The translations under genes were made by a program, and so were the position numbers. From assembly GCA_028564925.1 (NCBI GenBank), contig CM053029.1, positions 289,581,057 through 289,645,056 on the forward strand: a stretch of 64,000 nt of DNA, read 5' to 3'. Shown piece after piece: positions 11,631 to 22,001 of the stretch. How positions within the stretch are numbered: the first letter of the stretch is position 1; the number at the start of each line of letters is the position of its first letter. The DNA is from Lithobates sylvaticus. Its lineage: Eukaryota; Chordata; Amphibia; Anura; Ranidae. The notes beneath the pieces were generated by a model, which saw nothing but the letters and a program-made list of their open reading frames with translations, had not been told where the DNA came from and did not search any database.

Positions 11631-13440
11631 TTAACCACTTGACCACTGGGTACTTAAATACCCTTAATAAACAGACAAATTTTCAGCTTTCGGTGCTCTC
11701 ACATTTTGAATGACAATTACTCAGTCATACAACACTGTACCCATATGAAATGTTTGTCCTTTTTTTCCACACAAATAGAGATTTCTTTTGGTGGTATTTA
11801 ATCACTGCTGGGCTTTTTATTTGTTGCGCTATAAAAGAAAAAAGACTGAAAATTCTGTAAAAAAAAAAATTTTTCTTAGTTTCTGTTATAAAATTTAGCA
11901 AATTTGTATTTTTTCTTGATACATTTTGGCCAAATTTTATACTGCTACATATCTTTGGTAAAAATAAGTACAAATTGGGGTATATTATTTGGTCTTTGTG
12001 AAAGTTGTAGAGTCCACAAGCTATGGTGCCAATAGCTGAAAATTGATCACACCTGAAGTACTAACAGCCTATGTAATTTCTTGAGACCCTAACATGCCAG
12101 AAAAGTACAAATACCCCCCAAATGACCCCTTTTTGGAAAGAAGACATTCCAAGGTATTTAGAAAGAGGCATGGTGAGTTTTTTGAAGTTGTCATTTTTTC
12201 CCACAATTCTTTGCAAATCAAGATTTTTTTTTCTTTTTTTTTCTTTTCCACAAAAATTTCATATTAGCGGGTTATTTCTCACACACAGCATATGCATACC
12301 ACACATTTAACCCCAAAACACATTCTGCTATTACTCCTGAGTATGGCTATACCACATGTGTGAGACTTTTACACAGCGTGGCCACATACAGAGGCCCAAC
12401 ATGCAGGGAGCACCATCAGGTGTTCTGGAGCACCCAGGCTAATTCTGACATTTCTCTCCTACATGTAAAAATCATCATTTGTTCACTAGAAAATTACATA
12501 GAACCCAAAACATTATATATGTTTTTTTAGCAAAGACCCTAGAGAATAGAATGGCGGTCTTTGCAACTTTTTATCTAACACGGTACTTGCGCAGCAATTT
12601 TTCGAACGCGCTTTTTTTTTAAAAAAAAAACATTTTTTTGCTTTAAATAAAAGAAAAACCAGTAAAGTTAGCCCAATGTTTTTGCATAATGTGAAAGATG
12701 AAGTTACGCTGATTAAATAGATACCTAACATGTCACCCTTCAAAATTGCACACACTCGTGGAATGGCGCCAAACTTCGCTACTTAAAAATCCCCATAGGC
12801 GACATTTAAAAAAAAATTCTGTCTAGAGCCAAAATTATTGTTCTCGCTCTAACGTTCACAGCGATATCTCACATGTATGGTTTGAACACCGTTTTCATAT
12901 GTGGGCGGGACTTACGTATGCGTTTGCTTCTGCATGCGAGTACACGGGGACAGGGGCGCTTTAAAAAAAAAAATTGTTATTGTTCATTTTTCTTTATTTA
13001 TTTTAGTTTGACACTTTTTTCCCCAAAAATAATTTTTTTGATCACTTTTATTCCTAATACAAGGAATGTAAACATCCCTTGTAATAGGAATATGGCATGA
13101 CAGGTCCTCTTTACAGTGAGACATGGGGTCAATAAGACCCCACATCTCACCTCTAGGCTGGAAAGCCTGAAATAAAAAATAAAAAAAAATAATCCTGGCT
13201 TCGATCGTATCGGTGAGTCGGTAGAAGCACCGGAAAAAGACAGGAGGAGGGGTTGTCCCCTCTTGCCTCCCGTAAGAATGATCAAGCGGCGGAACAGCCG
13301 TTATGATCCTTCTTATGGTGTAGGGAATCGCCGGCTGAAAAAGCTGATATCTGAATGATGCCTGTAGCTGCAGGCATCATTCAGATATCCCCGCACAAAA
13401 TCAGAGCGTCGTATGACGGCCGGCAGGCGGGAAGTGGTTA
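11631..13440 (+). mobile_element. TTAA-flanked non-autonomous element (1.8 kb)
   Basis: Bounded by TTAA on both sides (11631-11634 and 13437-13440), with inverted terminal CCACTT/AAGTGG. TTAA duplications are typical of piggyBac and Kolobok elements. The interior holds one copy of the 360-bp unit (12105-12455). Near the right end is a perfect hairpin (GATATCTGAATGATGCCTG ... CAGGCATCATTCAGATATC, about 13348-13390). No transposase frame is visible. It resembles the ends at 7244 and 16440. Confidence 0.75.
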
Positions 13441-13600
13441 AAACGCATTTTTTTTTTTAACACAAAGTTGTCTATTTATACAATATTTCTAACACATAGC
13501 ATGTACATACCAAAAATGACACCCCAAAATAGATTCTCCTACTCCTCCTGAGTACGGCGATACTACTTGTGTGAGACTTCCATAGCCTGGCCACATACAG
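13441..13600 (+). repeat. Partial copy of the 360-bp unit
   Basis: Contains AACACAAAGTTGTCTATTTA, TTTCTAACACATAGCATG, TACTCCTCCTGAGTACGG and GCCACATACAGAGGCC in the order seen at 9200-9360 and 12240-12400. It belongs to an outer element interrupted by the TTAA element just before it. Confidence 0.6.
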
Positions 13601-13775
13601 AGGCCGAGTATGGCTGGGTATGGCTGGGTATGGCTGAGTATGGCTGATTATGGCTGATTATGGCTGATTATGGCTGATTATGGCTGGGTATTGCAGAGTA
13701 TCGCAGGGTATTGCAGAGAATCGCAGGGTATTTCAGGGTATTGCAGAGGATCGCATGGTATCGCAGGGTATGTAA
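13601..13775 (+). repeat. Minisatellite, left block
   Basis: Short repeats of the type TATGGCTGGG, TATGGCTGAT and TATCGCAGGG (10 bp). The same 10-bp register resumes at 15660, so this block and 15660-16205 were one array before an insertion separated them. Confidence 0.85.
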
Positions 13776-14782
13776 GAGAGGGGGGTGACCAACTGCACAA
13801 ACCAAAAGGGGAGTGAGCAAAAAAATAAAATAGCTAATCAACAACAACAACAACTGCCGCAGCCACCATCAAGGTGTTCACACACCAACAGTCAGTAAAA
13901 ATATATTATATAAATAAATATATAAATAATGGGGCGCTAGCATAAAAATAGTAAACTAGTTAAAAACATAGTAAAAAATACATTAAAAATATATACTGTT
14001 CAGATTGTTAAAAAATGTGGCGCTAATAGAAAGTACGCCACTCCAAGGGGATGGTCCAACAAGGATGGCTCCAGACAAAGCGTCCAAAAAGATGAAAATA
14101 AATTAAAGAACGTATAGCATCAAATAATGAGTAGAGCTATAAAAACAGCATCAAGCAAATAAATCAAGTCTAAAACTGTAAATAAAATCCACATGCCAGG
14201 TGTAAAGTGCAGCAAAATAAATAGATGGATAAAAATAAGTGTAGTAAAAAATATAAGTGGCAATAAATAAAACACAATAAATAAATTAATAAATAAAAAT
14301 CTGTGCAAAGATGCAATAAATAATCCTGTGTGAACAATAAATATGTGCAAGAAAAGCAACCGGTGAATAAATAAGGTTGCAGCTGAACCTGTGCAAAAAT
14401 AAGCAAATATATAAACGACTAAAACCTGTGTATAAAACTATAAATGGTGAAAAAGGATAAAAAATGCTTATGAATATAATGACGTGAGTCCAACAAAATA
14501 AAAGTGCTTCTAAAGAAATTCCAGTCCTGTGCAATCCAGCAAATAGTTCCCATACACAGTGCAATTTTCTATGCAATCTCCAGGTGAGGTGGTGAATTTT
14601 GCAGATGCATTCAAAATAGTCTTTATAGGGATTATCAAGAGGTGCTCCTTTCCATGCAGGTGTCCAAGCTGTTTCCCCCAACCCCTTACCTTAAAGGTAA
14701 GGAAAAACAACCTTACTGAGTATAGGCATCCACCTCCTCGGTATCCGATCCTCTGGCTGCGTCCTTACCAACTCCTGATCAC
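13776..14782. mobile_element. Insertion splitting the minisatellite, left part
   Basis: A-rich sequence of unknown class with (CAA)n near 13840 and many ATAAATA stretches at 14100-14480. Together with 15604-15655 it forms the insert that separates the two minisatellite blocks. I recognise no coding domain; minus-strand frames here are AT-rich and uninformative. Confidence 0.45.
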
Positions 14783-15595
14783 CAGTGTCGGTCATCTTAC
14801 TTTTAAAAAGTAATTAGTTAAGTTACAAATTACTTCTCCCAAAAAGTAATTGCGTTAGTAACTCAGTTACTACATTGGAAAAGTAATTAGTTACGCAGCA
14901 AAGTAACTGATTTTTTTTAAAATATTCTATACGTGTAACTAAGGGGCGGTCTAGTATCACTGTAACCAAGGGGCGCATTTATTATTATTGTTATATATCG
15001 TGTAACCAAGGGGCTGCTCTATTATTACTCTAACCAAGGAGCAGATCAGTTATAGCATGTAAGCAAGGGGCGGGTCTATTATTATTATATCGTGTAAGGG
15101 GCGGATGGCTACAGAAGAGGGCGAATGTTAAATTAATGGGCAGAGCTCGATATATAACAATAATAATAAATGCGCCCCTTGGTTACCGTAATACTAAACC
15201 CGCCCCTTACTTACATGATAGACGCCCCTTACAGAGTAGCACGAGCATCGGGAGCGTGCGGCATCGCCTCGTACAATTACATGTTAACTGCACCTGCGCA
15301 GTGTAGAGTTCAGCTGCTTAGGTTCGGCAATTTTCGGAAGCTCCGTAGTCCTTCGCACTGCGCAAGCCCTGCGCAGTACAGGGGGTCCTTATCCGGCGGG
15401 GGAACTTTTTCGGCAAAACACCGGAATTACACTACTGCCATCTAGTGGCGGTAGATGTAATTGGGGTAACTAAGCCAAAGTAATGGGAACTGAGTTACCA
15501 TGAGGGGAAAAGTAATCAGTTAGATTACTCGTTACCCTCTAAAGTAACTGCGTTAGGTAACTCAGTTTATTTTAACTCAGTTACTTACATCACTG
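14783..15595 (+). mobile_element. hAT MITE with 8-bp target duplication
   Basis: Begins CAGTGTCGGTCATC and ends TTACATCACTG, flanked by identical CTGATCAC at 14775-14782 and 15596-15603. The subterminal AAAGTAATTAGTTA and AACTCAGTTAC repeats on both sides are inverted copies of each other. They match the well-known vertebrate hAT MITE type rich in GTAACTNAGTTAC motifs. It has no transposase, and is 813 bp long. Confidence 0.9.
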
Positions 15596-15655
15596 CTGAT
15601 CACACACTTCCGCTGCCTCTCTGCTGATGGCAGAGTTCTACTATCACTGTCAGAA

Positions 15656-16205
15656 AAGATCGCAGGGTATGTCAAAGTATCGCAGGGTATGTCAAGGTAT
15701 CGCTGGGTATGTCAAGGTATCGCTGGGTATGTCAAGGTATCGCTGGGTATGTCAGAGTATCGCAGGATATCGCATGGTATCGCAGGGTATCACAGAGTAT
15801 CGCAGAGTATCGCATGGTATTGCAGGGTATGTCAGAGTATTGCAGGGTATCACAGGGTATGTCAGAGTATCGCAGGGTATGTCAGAGTATCTCAGGGTAT
15901 GTCAGAGCAGGGTATCACAGGGTATCGCAGGGCATGTCAGAGTATTGCAGGGTATGTCAGAGTATCGCAGGTTATGTCAGCAGAGTATCGCAGGGCATAG
16001 CTGCAGAGTATCGTAGGGCATAGCTGCAGAGTATCGTAGGGCATAGCTGCAGAGTATCGCAGGGCATGGCTGCAGAATAATCGCAGGGCATGGCTGCAGA
16101 GTATCACAGGGCACGGCTGCAGAGTATCACAGGGCATGGCTGCAGAGTATCACAGGGCATGGCTGCAGAGTATCGCAGGGCATGGCTGCAGTGTATCGCA
16201 GATAC
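15656..16205 (+). repeat. Minisatellite, right block (~550 bp)
   Basis: Alternating 10-11-bp units TATCGCAGGG and TATGTCAGAG, later TATCGCAGGGCATGGCTGCAGAG (about 22 bp), from 15660 to 16200. Because the unit lacks stops, all three frames stay open for about 100 codons. These are repeat artefacts, not proteins. Confidence 0.93.
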
Positions 16206-16440
16206 TCATGTCCGATCAGTACAGAGAGAGGAGAGAGGAACCGGCGTCATGAAATGATGTTGGTTTGTTTACATGTGATCACTCCGCCATTTGACCCGGC
16301 GATAACGGATGTTCTTGAGTGCGCGCCCCAGGGGGCGTGTGAGAGCGGAATTCTGGGAGTACGTCACCGTACGCCCTCTCAGAGTTAAGCAACCGCCCTG
16401 TAGCCGTCATTCGGCTATGGGCCGGATGTTAAGTGGTTAA
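16206..16440 (+). mobile_element. Right end of a TTAACCACTT-family element
   Basis: A GC-rich terminal block ends GTTAAGTGGTTAA at 16428-16440, matching the right ends at 13440 and 7244. It probably closes the outer element that contains the minisatellite. Confidence 0.55.
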
Positions 16441-17013
16441 GGTCGAATCAGTCATTGTCATTCAGTTGAAAGTTCTAAGAAGATTCGACGAAGCAGCTAA
16501 ACTGTACAACACCCCAATCGTACATTTCCGGTCCAATGCTCTATCCACAAGCTATAGTAGAATTCTAATGTTGTATGACTAGTAATAATCATATTTATTA
16601 ATTATTATTACTAGTCAACCAACATTAGAATTCTTCTATAGCCTATGGGGAGAGCGTTTGACCATAAATGTCCGCTCGGGGCGATCGTATGTTTTTGGCT
16701 GCTTCGTTGAATCTTCATGTCTCTATAATATCGAATCTTTTCTCTCTATGTCGAATAATCTTGGACTAATAGAGTTAGGTTAGGCACAATCAACCGCAGG
16801 TTCGATAGACACAGATTGCTATTGTCACCGTCATGCCGAATCTTCTATCTATATCGAACTGTTGTCGCAACAAAACGAAAATAAAGCATTTTTTACGTCG
16901 GATCTTTCGGATTTCGGATTCTGCACGTTCGTTATCGTTTGTTAAAACAAACACGAAAATCCCCGAAATTGGGACGAAAATGCATTCGGATGAAAACGAA
17001 TGCACATGTCTAA
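16441..17013. mobile_element. Small foldback MITE
   Basis: An imperfect inverted repeat spans about 16470-16720: AAGATTCGACGAAGCAGC on the left pairs with GCTGCTTCGTTGAATCTT on the right. At its core (16551-16643) is a tighter hairpin with arms TAGAATTCTAATGTTG and CAACATTAGAATTC. The right part (16890-17013) ends ATGAAAACGAATGCACATG, a terminal motif whose diverged relative occurs at 11560-11630. No coding region. The superfamily is not determined. Confidence 0.6.
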
Positions 17014-17719
17014 TACAGACTGATTTTATTGTTATGGGTTTAGTAACACTTTAAGATAAATATGTTATACTGAACAGTAGTACATCCAAGTTACATGGTG
17101 GATTGATTCATTTCTATTATCTAAATCAATTAAAGTGCCAAGATCGAGATACTTTAGGGCCCTCAGGAAAAAAGGTTTTGTATGCCAATGAGTCTGGCAG
17201 GGGATGTAAAATGATCGCCAACTTATTTGAATCAATTATTCCACCGTAAGGAAAATAATCTGCAAGTGTAGATTTGAAATGCCTGCTAATTTGTCCCAGA
17301 CTGGCTAGCCCAGCACATTGAGCCCAATTGTGGATGATTTGATACTAAAAGAAGTCACAAAAAACCCCAGAAATGAATGTGGGACCTACAAATGACAAGT
17401 GCAACAGTTTGTGTCAAAGAACAATGCATCTACAATTATAAAGAGATCACAGCAATTTAACATGCATGGGAAGTGTGCCAGGAAAAAGCTTTGCTGTTGA
17501 AAAAAAAAAACGTAGAAAAATATTAGTTTTCTTCCTTCTGGAACAATTTCCTGTGGGCCAGTGAATCAAAGATGGATTTGTTTGACTATGGTAGCAGTAG
17601 AAATGTTAGGCCAAACTGAAGACCGCATTTCAGATGTACCTCATACCAATTTCAAAACATGGTGGTAGAAATTTTATGATTGCAGTTCTACTTGAGATCA
17701 TGGGCAGATTTAGGCAGAT
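17014..17719. other. Anonymous sequence
   Basis: No recognisable repeat end, domain or RNA gene. Composition is close to neutral, and this may be unique host intergenic DNA. Confidence 0.4.
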
Positions 17720-18189
17720 TTAAAGCGGGATTCCACCCTAAAGTGGAACTCCCACTTTTCGGAAACCTCCCCCCCTCCGGTGTCACATTTGGCACCTTTC
17801 AGGGGGGAGGGGGGTGCAGATACCTGTCTAAGACAGGTATCTGCACCCACTTCCGGGCATAAACTCCCACGGGAGTTTACGTCACCTCCTGTCCCGGCGC
17901 GCTGTCTGCCGGGACACACACGTGACCCGGCAGACGGCGCTGAAGATTCTCATTGCGCCGCGCGACTCGCGCATGCGCAGTAGGGAATCGGGAAGTGAAG
18001 CCACTTCCTGATTCCCTCACCGAGAATGGCGCCGGCTACAGCAGGGAGCCGAGCGATCGATCGGCCTCTGCTGCCGACACCGCTGGACCCTGGAACAGGT
18101 AAGTGTCCATTTTTTAAAAGTCAGCAGCTGCAGTATTTGTAGCTGCTGGCTTTTAAATTTTTTTTTTTTCAGTACAGTCCCGCTTTTAA
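17720..18189 (+). mobile_element. TTAA-flanked MITE (AGCGGGA ends)
   Basis: TTAA at 17720-17723 and 18186-18189 bracket a segment with inverted AGCGGGA/TCCCGCT ends. A perfect small hairpin (GGTGCAGATACCTGTC / GACAGGTATCTGCACC) sits at about 17812-17848. The rest is CpG-rich. Likely piggyBac/Kolobok-type non-autonomous element. Confidence 0.65.
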
Positions 18190-18322
18190 GACATTAAGTC
18201 AACTATAACCTAGGGGAAGTTATGAAAAACACTTATAGAAGAATGTCTCCTAAAGAGGGGTGAAACCAACTTCTAATGCCATGTACACACACCCAGACTT
18301 TCCGGCAAACTAGGTCCGATGG

Positions 18323-20890
18323 CAGTGGCGTAACTAGAACCTTCAGGGCCCCGGTGCAAGAAACCATGGAGGGCCCCCTGACCCCCGGCCAGGGCCCTGC
18401 CCACTGATTCCAGGGGCAGCAGGACCTGCATAGCAGGGGGAACAAATCCCCTCCATGTTCCTCCTGCAGCCACTGAATGCCTATCAGAGGGAGAGGAGGA
18501 GAAGCAGACTTGTAGTGGCTGCAGAAATAAAATGGAGGGGATTTGTTCCTCTAAATGCCCCCCCCCATCCAGGTGTTGAGGGGCAACATGTGTGCTATTG
18601 CAATTGTGACCCCTGTAGTTACGCCCCTGGGATGAGTGGCAGCGGTGTTGGTGGGGGGTGGGATCAGTGGTGGTTGGGGAGGGATAGGATCAGTGGCATC
18701 GGTGGTGGGGGGTGGGATGAGTGGCAGCGGTGAGGGAGAGATGGGATGAGTGGCATCGGTGGGGGGAATGGGATCTGTGGCAGCAGTGGTGGTCGGGTGG
18801 GGATGGGAACAGTGGCAGCGATGGTGGAGGAGAGATCGGATCATTGGCAGCAGTGAGGGGGGATGGGATCAGCTGCAAGGGTTGTGGTTGGAGGGTGGGA
18901 TTAGTGGTAGGGGGGATTGAATGGGATGAGTGGCAAAGGTGGTGGGGGGAATGGGATCAGTGGCAAGGGTGATGGTTGGAGGAGGGTGGGATGAGATAAG
19001 TGGTAGTGGAAGGGGGGATTGGATAGGATGAGTGGTAGTGGAAGGGGGTATTGGATGGGATGAGTGGCAGCGGTGGAGGGCATTGGATGAAATGAGTGGC
19101 AGCGGTGGTGGGAGAATGGGATCCGTCGTGAGGGTGGTCGTTGGGGGGGGGTGGGATGGGATGAGTGGTGGGGAGGAGAATGGTATCAGTGGCAAGTAGT
19201 GGTCATGATGGGGTGGATCAGTGGCAGCAGTGGTTGTGGTATTGGTAGGGGGGAGGGGGGAATCAGTGGCAGTAGTGGTGGTGATGTGGGGGAACAGTGG
19301 CAGTAGTGGTGGTGTGGGAGGGTATCAGTGGCAGTAGTGGTGGTGTGGGGATCAGTGGCAGTAGTGGTGTTGTGGGGGGTATCAGTGGCAGCAGTGGTGT
19401 GTGTGGGGGGGGATGAGTGCAGTAGTGGTGGTGTGGGGACCAGTGTCAGTAGCGGTGGTGTGGGGGGTATCTGTGGTGTAGGGGGGTGCAGCTGTGGTGT
19501 AGGGGGGTGCAGCTGTGGTGTAGGGGGGAATCAGTGCAGTAGTGGTGGTGTGGGGATCAGTGCAGTAGTGGTGGGGGTGTGGGGGGTATTAGTGCAGTAG
19601 TGGTGGTGTGGGGATCAGTGCAGTAGTGGTGGGGGTGTGGGGGGGTATCAGTGCAGTAGTGGTGGTGTGGGGATCAGTGCAGTAGTGGTTGGGGTGTGGG
19701 GGGTATCAGTGCAGTAGTAGTGGTGGTGTGGGGATCAGTGGCAGTAGTGGTGTTGTGGGGGGTATCAGTGGCAGCTGTGGTGTGGGGGTATCAGTGCAGT
19801 AGTGGTGGTGTGGGGATCAGGGCAGTAGTGGTGGTGTGGGGGGTATCAGTGCAGTAGTGGTGGTGGTGTGGGGGGGGGTATTAGTGCAGTAGTGGTGGTG
19901 TGGGGATCAGTGCAGTAGTGGTGGTGGCGTGGGGGGTATCAGTGCAGTAGTGGTGGTGTGGGGGGGGTATCAGTGCAGTAGTGGTGGTGTGGGAGGGTAT
20001 CAGTGCAGTAGTGGTCTTGTGGGGGGGTATCAGTGCAGTAGTGGTGGTGTGGGGGGTATCAGTGCAGTAGTGGTGGTGTGGGGGGTTATCAGTGCACTAG
20101 TGGTGGTGTGGGGGGTATCAGTGCAGTAGTGGGGGTGTGGGGGGTATCAGTGCAGTAGTGGTGGGGTGGGGGTATCAGTGCAGTAGTGGTGGTGTGGGGG
20201 GTATAAGTGCAGTAGTGGTGGTGTGGGGGGGTATCAGTGCAGTAGTGGTGGTGTGGGGGGTATCAGTGCAGTAGTGGTGGTGTGGGGGGTATCAGTGCAG
20301 TAGTGGTGGTGTGGGGGTATCAGTGCAGTAGTGGTGTTGTGGGGGGGTATCAGTGCAGTAGTGGTGGTGTGGGGGGGTATCACTGCAGTAGTGGTGGTGT
20401 GGGGATCAGTGGCAGTGTTGATATTAAGGGATGGGTGTCACTCACTTGCAGATCACTTGGTTCCGAATCCCCCTCCTTTCTGGGTCTTGCTTGGGTGAAC
20501 AGAGGGGATGGGCGGGGCCTGTGAGTGCAGGCGGAGCTGGAGAAGATGGGCGGGGACTGTGCCTGCTGTGAGTGCAGGTGGAGAGTATGGGCGGAGAGGT
20601 TGGGCGGAGCGGGCGGACCCGCGGAGAGGATGGGTGAAGCGGGCGGGGACTGTGTCTGAGTGCGGGATGAGAGGATGGGTGGGGAGGATGGGCGGAGCCT
20701 TGCTGTGTGCACAGTGCGCTCGGGGAGGATGGGCGGAGCGGCCGGAAAGGATGGGCAGAGCGAACTCCCCGTAAATGACCAGTACACTCACTGTACTATC
20801 TCCCGGGCAGCGGCGGGCCCCCCTACAGTGGCAGAACCCGAGGGCCAAGTCGCAAATGCGACTGGTGTGACCCTGGTAATTCCGCCACTG
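18323..20890 (+). mobile_element. hAT element nested in the Harbinger MITE
   Basis: Starts CAGTGGCGTAACTAG and ends AATTCCGCCACTG, with identical TCCGATGG on both sides (18315-18322 and 20891-20898). The 8-bp duplication and CAGTGGCG/CGCCACTG ends mark a hAT. No transposase remains: the interior is dominated by a G-rich tandem array and, at 20500-20790, a GGGCGGAG-rich segment. Confidence 0.9.
18630..20420 (+). repeat. G-rich VNTR, about 1.8 kb
   Basis: The left third (18630-19330) uses units like GGGATGAGTGGCAGCGGTGG. The rest uses a 26-29-bp unit, GTGGTGTGGGGGGTATCAG plus TGCAGTAGTG, repeated some 40 times. Runs of 4-8 G recur every unit on this strand. The long frames through it translate to repetitive peptides and are not genes. 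Confidence 0.95.
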
Positions 20891-21226
20891 TCCGATGGTC
20901 TTCCCCACAGACTTTTGGCGGAGTTCCAACGGACTTTCCGAACGAACAGACTTGGCCACACACGAATGGACCAAGTCCATTAGAAAGTCCATTCGTTTTG
21001 AACGTGATGACGTAAACGGGACTAAAAAAGGAAGTTCAATAGCCAGTAGCCAAATGCGTCGTATTTGGTCCGTCGGACCAGCACACAGACAAACTGTTTT
21101 CCCGATAGTAATTGAGTCGGTCAGATAAATTTGAAACATGTTCTATTTCTAGGTCCGTCAGATTTTTTTTTACGAAAAACGATCGGATTGTACGACGGAA
21201 AGTCCGGTCGTGTGTACATGGCATAA

Positions 21227-21421
21227 GTCTAAGGGTGCACTTACTTTTTCCACAGTACACAATTACACCTATTAATAGTATTTTTGAACAAATGATTGAA
21301 AGAAAAATTGTCCTTTGTTTTTAAATTCAGATACAGTGTATAACTGATGTATAGGCATTGTTTAAATGGATATTTAAGGTTTGTCTGTTCAAGTATATTG
21401 AAAAAGTCATCAGTTTCCATG
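21227..21421. other. Anonymous spacer before the nested L1s
   Basis: No gene or repeat end seen. Its last bases lead into the 13-bp target duplication of the outer L1. Confidence 0.4.
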
Positions 21422-22001
21422 GGGTGTAATTCTTTTTTTTTTTTTTCCACATCAGAAAACATCAAAGAGATTTTTATTCAACTTAACGTTCATTTATATC
21501 TCTTGCGTTATAAACATCATTGTGGAAATTTTATTTTATTGAAAAGAGAAAAAATTATATTTATCTACACAAATAGCATATTCCCATTACATATCTTTAA
21601 TGTATTTATTAAATTAAAAAGAAAGACCATATTTCCCTCTCCCACCCGACACCCGCCCCATCCCAACCCTCTGTGCCTCTCTTATTTCTCCTCTCTCTTT
21701 ATTCTTGTGTGTATAAGTGTCCAAACTCTTTCTGTTTAAGTTATTATTTCAGCGTATCTCCAGGTCTGTTTATAATCCTGCCAACATTTCCATTTAATCA
21801 TAGCATCTTCTCCATCTTCTTCCCCATTGAATCTAAGTTTCTCCAGGTGATATATCTCTCCCATCTTTCCTTTTTTTTTTTTACCAACAAAAAGGTTTTT
21901 ATTGAACAAAAAGGTGGTATACATCCAACAACATCAAACCAGCAGGTAACACTTCCTGTTGTTTTAACGCACACTATAACATATGGTAAAAAGGCACATC
22001 T

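Larger units (their letters stand above)
18277..21223 (+). mobile_element. PIF/Harbinger MITE split by a hAT insertion
   Basis: Terminal inverted repeats TGCCATGTACACAC and GTGTGTACATGGCA are flanked by TAA at 18274-18276 and 21224-21226, the 3-bp duplication of PIF/Harbinger elements. Subterminal TCCGGCAAACTAGGTCCGA / AAAGTCCGGTCG blocks are typical of this frog MITE type. Removing the nested hAT (18323-20890 plus one 8-bp duplication) leaves an element of about 370 bp. Confidence 0.88.

Noticed and set aside
15627-16023. Three overlapping open frames of 100-130 codons
   Set aside because: All come from a minisatellite whose unit has no stop codon; the peptides are simple repeats.
13601-16205. 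CRISPR-like spaced repeats
   Set aside because: Units are short, adjoining and variable, without unique spacers of constant length; a vertebrate minisatellite.
18455-20524. Gly/Ser/Val-rich and Pro/His-rich frames on both strands
   Set aside because: Translation of a G-rich tandem array; no domain, and unit-length periodicity.
20453-21139. A 228-codon minus-strand frame
   Set aside because: It spans the junction between the hAT interior, its right end and the Harbinger MITE, so it cannot be one gene; it is rich in Pro/Ser from GGGCGGAG repeats.
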